Shown: piece after piece, positions 6,890-9,285 of the stretch
How the letters are laid out: each line of letters starts with the position of its first letter
Numbering within the stretch: the first letter of the stretch is position 1
Assembly: GCA_046704565.1 (NCBI GenBank)
Contig: JBJKRP010000399.1
Coordinates: forward strand, 1 to 9,285
DNA: 9,285 bases
Direction of reading: 5' to 3'
Origin: FEN-1297 sp046704565
Lineage (GTDB): Bacteria > Bacteroidota > Ignavibacteria > Ignavibacteriales > Ignavibacteriaceae
Translations under genes and position numbers: made by a program
The notes under the pieces: generated by a model
The model's input: the letters and a program-made list of their open reading frames with translations, nothing else
Told to the model about the DNA's origin: nothing
Databases searched by the model: none

Positions 6890-7806
6890 AAATATTAGTT
6901 ACCGGGGGAGCCGGGTTTATTGCATCTCATGTTGCCGATGCTTTCGTTAACGATGGTCATGAAGTTTTTATATTGGATAACCTGTCGACCGGGTTTGAGA
7001 GGAACATAAACCCAAAAGCAAAATTCATAAAAGATAATATTACGAATAGTCAGCTTTCGGCTCTTTTTGAAAAAGAAAAGTTTGACGTCGTCAATCATCA
7101 CGCTGCTCAGATGGATGTAAGGCGTTCCGTTGCAGACCCGGCTTTTGACGCCGAGACAAATATCATCGGGACAATTAATCTTCTGCAAAACTGCATTAGG
7201 ACGGGTGTAAAGAAATTTATGTTTGCATCTACAGGCGGCGCTGTTTACGGTGAGCAGAGCTGTTTCCCTGCCGACGAAAACCATCCGACTTCCCCGCTCT
7301 CGCCATATGGAATTTCCAAGCTTGCTGTTGAAAAGTATTTGTACTTTTATAATGCGCAGTACAAATTGAATTATACCGTGCTTCGCTACGCAAATATATA
7401 TGGTCCCCGCCAGAATCCGTTTGGAGAAGCAGGCGTAATCGCAATCTTTTCGAATAAGCTTCTAAAGGGCGAACAGCCGGTAATCAACGGAAGCGGGCTG
7501 CAGACCAGAGATTATGTTTTTGTCGGTGACGTTGTTAAAGCCAACTTAACTACCTTGAAAGACGAGGAAAGCAATATTTATAATATCGGGACAGGAAAAG
7601 AAACAAACGTAAACGAACTATACGGCATGTTGAATAAGCTTATAGATAAAGGACAGGTAGAAAAGCACGGACCGGCAGCGCCCGGTGAGCAAATGAGAAG
7701 TGTAATAACTTCGGACAAGCTTTTTAAAAAATTCGGATGGAGACCTGCTACTACGCTTGAAGAAGGTCTGGAAAAGACAGTTGAATTCTTTAAGGCTCGG
7801 GTTTGA
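6886..7806 (+). CDS. NAD-dependent epimerase/dehydratase, UDP-glucose 4-epimerase (GalE)-like
   Basis: This 306-residue extended short-chain dehydrogenase probably acts on a UDP-sugar in the cytoplasm, for cell-surface polysaccharide or galactose metabolism. The Rossmann motif is GGAGFIAS (7-14), where the third glycine of GxxGxxG is Ala13, a tolerated change. Asp31 and Asn32 at the end of the second strand suit NAD. HHAAQMDVRRSV (71-82), FASTGGAVYGE (113-123) and the catalytic YGISK (Tyr141, Lys145) follow. RYANIYGPRQNPFGEAGVI (167-185) and TRDYVFVGDVV (207-217) form the substrate region. Starting from TTG, it overlaps nadD by TTGA and is itself overlapped by meaB the same way. Specificity (Glc/Gal, GlcNAc/GalNAc or another sugar) cannot be decided by eye, so galE is not assigned firmly. 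Confidence 0.92.
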   Translation: MKILVTGGAGFIASHVADAFVNDGHEVFILDNLSTGFERNINPKAKFIKDNITNSQLSALFEKEKFDVVNHHAAQMDVRRSVADPAFDAETNIIGTINLLQNCIRTGVKKFMFASTGGAVYGEQSCFPADENHPTSPLSPYGISKLAVEKYLYFYNAQYKLNYTVLRYANIYGPRQNPFGEAGVIAIFSNKLLKGEQPVINGSGLQTRDYVFVGDVVKANLTTLKDEESNIYNIGTGKETNVNELYGMLNKLIDKGQVEKHGPAAPGEQMRSVITSDKLFKKFGWRPATTLEEGLEKTVEFFKARV

Positions 7807-8768
7807 AAGAAAGCGAAATAAATAATTCATTTATTGAGAGCCTCATGAAGAATGAACGGCGGTCTGTTGCAAGGTCAATTTCAATTATTGAGTCGAACAG
7901 CCTGCGCTCTTCGGAGCTTCTTAAAAAAATTTATTCCAATGTCGGCAGCGCGTACCGGATTGGAATAACCGGACCGCCCGGCGCAGGTAAAAGTACGATC
8001 ACCAACCAACTGACAAAATATTTCAGAAAACAAAATAAGAAAGTTGGAATAATAGCCGTCGACCCGACAAGCCCTTTTACCGGCGGCGCTCTGCTTGGAG
8101 ATAGAATCAGGATGTCGGAAATTGGACAGGACGCCGGGGTATTTATAAGAAGCATGGCGACTCGCGGTAGCCTCGGCGGCTTAAGTAAAAAAACCAATGA
8201 TGCGGCAGACATACTTGATGCAGCAGGTTACGATTTTATAATTTTGGAAACGGTCGGCGTCGGTCAGTCTGAGCTTGACATAGCAGAGGCAGCAGACACT
8301 ACTGTTGTTGTTTTAGTCCCGGAATCCGGCGACGCAGTGCAGGCAATGAAAGCGGGCTTGATGGAGATTGCCGATTTTATAGTTGTTAATAAAAGCGACA
8401 GACCGGGCGCCGAACAGGCTGTTTCCGCGCTTCAAACTATTTTGATGATGAGAGAGCATGATTCCAATTCCTGGATTCCAAACATCATATCTTCAATTGC
8501 AAGCGAGAATAAAGGCATACAGAAAATTGCCGATGAAATTGAACGGCACAAGAATTATCTGGTAAGCTCAAATAAATTCTTAGCCCGGAGGGAGCGAAGA
8601 ACCAGGACAAGGATAAAAGAGATTGTCGAAGATAAGATCAGAAGCATGCTGTGGGATGAACCTGGCAAGAGTTCACTGGATTCATCTTTAGAGAAGGTTG
8701 TGCTTGGAAATCTTTCTCCCTATCACATTGCAGAAGAAATTATAGAAAATTTCAAGAATCAGCTTTAA
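7803..8768 (+). CDS. meaB: Methylmalonyl-CoA mutase-associated GTPase MeaB (ArgK family)
   Basis: MeaB is a G3E-type P-loop GTPase. It gates adenosylcobalamin loading and protects or reactivates B12-dependent methylmalonyl-CoA mutase, a propionate/succinyl-CoA enzyme. Motifs seen are Walker A GPPGAGKST (57-65), DPTSPFTGGALLGDRIRM (87-104), FIRSMATRGSLGGLS (114-128), ETVGVGQSE (149-157) and the guanine-specificity NKSD (196-199). The 321-residue length is normal, and the C-terminal helices (from about 255) fit the dimerisation arm. The TTG at 7803 gives a TTGA overlap with the epimerase gene and has AAGG 7 bases upstream (7792-7795). The ATG at 7845 (residue 15) is an alternative start that still keeps the first conserved helix. 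No mutase gene is in the window. It ends the seven-gene block, and its stop lies inside a terminator-like hairpin. Confidence 0.95.
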   Translation: MKESEINNSFIESLMKNERRSVARSISIIESNSLRSSELLKKIYSNVGSAYRIGITGPPGAGKSTITNQLTKYFRKQNKKVGIIAVDPTSPFTGGALLGDRIRMSEIGQDAGVFIRSMATRGSLGGLSKKTNDAADILDAAGYDFIILETVGVGQSELDIAEAADTTVVVLVPESGDAVQAMKAGLMEIADFIVVNKSDRPGAEQAVSALQTILMMREHDSNSWIPNIISSIASENKGIQKIADEIERHKNYLVSSNKFLARRERRTRTRIKEIVEDKIRSMLWDEPGKSSLDSSLEKVVLGNLSPYHIAEEIIENFKNQL

Positions 8769-8788
8769 ATTCCGTACAGGAATTTTTT
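8767..8788 (+). terminator. Probable intrinsic terminator after meaB
   Basis: AAATTCC (8767-8773) pairs with GGAATTT (8779-8785) in a 7-bp stem with a 5-base GTACA loop, and the T run continues to 8788. The left arm overlaps the meaB stop codon (TAA, 8766-8768). Shape and position fit a short intrinsic terminator closing the operon, but the stem has only two G-C pairs, so termination may be partial. Confidence 0.5.
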
Positions 8789-8789
8789 A

Positions 8790-8821
8790 CGATAGAAAAA
8801 TCCAAAAGATTTTTACTATCG
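8790..8821. repeat. Long imperfect inverted repeat (hairpin) between meaB and the acyl-CoA dehydrogenase gene
   Basis: CGATAGAAAAATC (8790-8802) pairs with GATTTTTACTATCG (8808-8821). This gives a 13-bp stem with one bulged A (8815) and a CAAAA loop (8803-8807). No T run follows on either strand, so it is not a standard terminator. It could protect the 3' end of the operon transcript, serve as an operator upstream of the next gene, or take part in a switch with the preceding hairpin. The pairing is directly visible; the role is unknown. Confidence 0.55.
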
Positions 8822-8863
8822 GATAAGTTATATAGGTTACAAACTAAGTATAAATCTTAATTG

Positions 8864-8869
8864 AAAGGA
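8864..8869 (+). promoter_or_regulatory. Shine-Dalgarno site for the acyl-CoA dehydrogenase gene
   Basis: AAAGGA lies 6 bases before the ATG at 8876 and supports that start. A TATAAA at 8849-8854 could be the -10 box of this gene's own promoter, but I found no matching -35 element. Confidence 0.55.
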
Positions 8870-8875
8870 ACTCCA

Positions 8876-9285
8876 ATGGAAGCAGTTGAAACGCCCTATC
8901 TAAATGAGCTGAATGAGAATCAAATAATCATCAGAGATACCGTCCGTGATTTCGCCGAGAAGAATATTCTCCCGCATGTTATGGAATACGACGAGACTCA
9001 GAAATTCCCCATGGAAATTATGAAGCAGCTTGGCGAGCTTGGCTTTCTTGGTGTTGTCATTCCGGAAGAGTACGGAGGCGCCGGCTTAGGATACATTGAC
9101 TTTGTTATAATAATCGAAGAACTTGCAAAAGTAGACCCTTCAATCGCACTCTCAGTTGCGGCGCATAACGGACTTTGTACCAGCCACATCTTCAGGTTTG
9201 GTAATGAAGAACAACGGAAGAAATATCTTCCCGATCTAACTTCCGGGAGAAAAATCGGTGCATGGGGCTTAACGGAATCTTCATC
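8876..9285 (+). CDS. Acyl-CoA dehydrogenase, N-terminal part (3' end off the window)
   Basis: The first 136 codons of a flavin (FAD) enzyme are visible; the family makes the first alpha,beta-dehydrogenation of acyl-CoA thioesters and passes electrons to ETF. Visible features are the N-terminal helical domain with IIIRDTVRDFAEKNILP (17-33), LGELGFLGVVIPEEYGGAG (52-70), IIIEELAKVDPSIALSVAAH (78-97), and the start of the flavin-binding beta domain at AWGLTES (129-135). There the family normally continues towards GSD. The catalytic Glu and C-terminal domain are beyond the window, so chain-length specificity cannot be judged. The start is supported by an AAAGGA site. It lies 107 bases after meaB, beyond two hairpins, so it is probably transcribed separately or by read-through. 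With meaB beside it, a role in fatty or branched-chain acyl-CoA breakdown is plausible. Confidence 0.95.
   Translation, partial: MEAVETPYLNELNENQIIIRDTVRDFAEKNILPHVMEYDETQKFPMEIMKQLGELGFLGVVIPEEYGGAGLGYIDFVIIIEELAKVDPSIALSVAAHNGLCTSHIFRFGNEEQRKKYLPDLTSGRKIGAWGLTESS

Noticed and set aside
6886..6927. Loss of the third glycine in the epimerase Rossmann motif (GGAGFIAS)
   Set aside because: Alanine at this place occurs in working members of the family and all catalytic residues are intact, so it is not evidence of inactivity.

Overview
The window reads as an ordinary chromosomal stretch of a free-living Gram-negative bacterium, most likely from the Bacteroidota/Chlorobi/Ignavibacteria side of the tree. 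This is an inference from moderate to low GC, A/T-rich intergenic DNA, NatAB/YhaPQ-like and PrsW proteins of the type seen there, and mixed use of Shine-Dalgarno sites. No rRNA or unique marker gene is present to fix the taxonomy. Every supported gene is on the + strand. I see no tRNA, rRNA, CRISPR array, insertion sequence, integrase or phage gene.

Layout. (1) Bases 1-1278 hold the C-terminal transpeptidase part of a class A penicillin-binding protein cut by the left edge. (2) Bases 1381-2316 hold a stand-alone EamA/DMT-type membrane transporter. (3) After a 196-base gap, a tightly packed seven-gene block runs from 2513 to 8768: ABC ATPase, ABC-2 type permease, PrsW-type intramembrane protease, a divergent DUF2064-like (GT-A fold) protein, nadD, a GalE-like sugar-nucleotide epimerase, and meaB. 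Five of the six junctions are 4-base stop/start overlaps (ATGA at 3412, 4653 and 6302; TTGA at 6886 and 7803). The sixth is a 3-base gap, so the block is probably one operon with translational coupling. (4) Bases 8769-8875 hold one terminator-like hairpin and a second long imperfect hairpin. (5) Bases 8876-9285 hold the first 136 codons of an acyl-CoA dehydrogenase that leaves the right edge.

How the genes may work together. The ATPase and permease form one NatAB/YhaPQ-like exporter, and the protease directly coupled to them may act in the same membrane process. nadD makes deamido-NAD for the cell, and the epimerase downstream is NAD-dependent. meaB (the GTPase that protects B12-dependent methylmalonyl-CoA mutase) and the acyl-CoA dehydrogenase both point to acyl-CoA/propionate metabolism, although the mutase is not in the window. 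The least ordinary items are the DUF2064-like protein, which seems to have lost the family's catalytic motifs, the exporter-PrsW coupling, and the paired, partly mutually exclusive hairpins after meaB. I do not see convincing evidence of a wholly new system.
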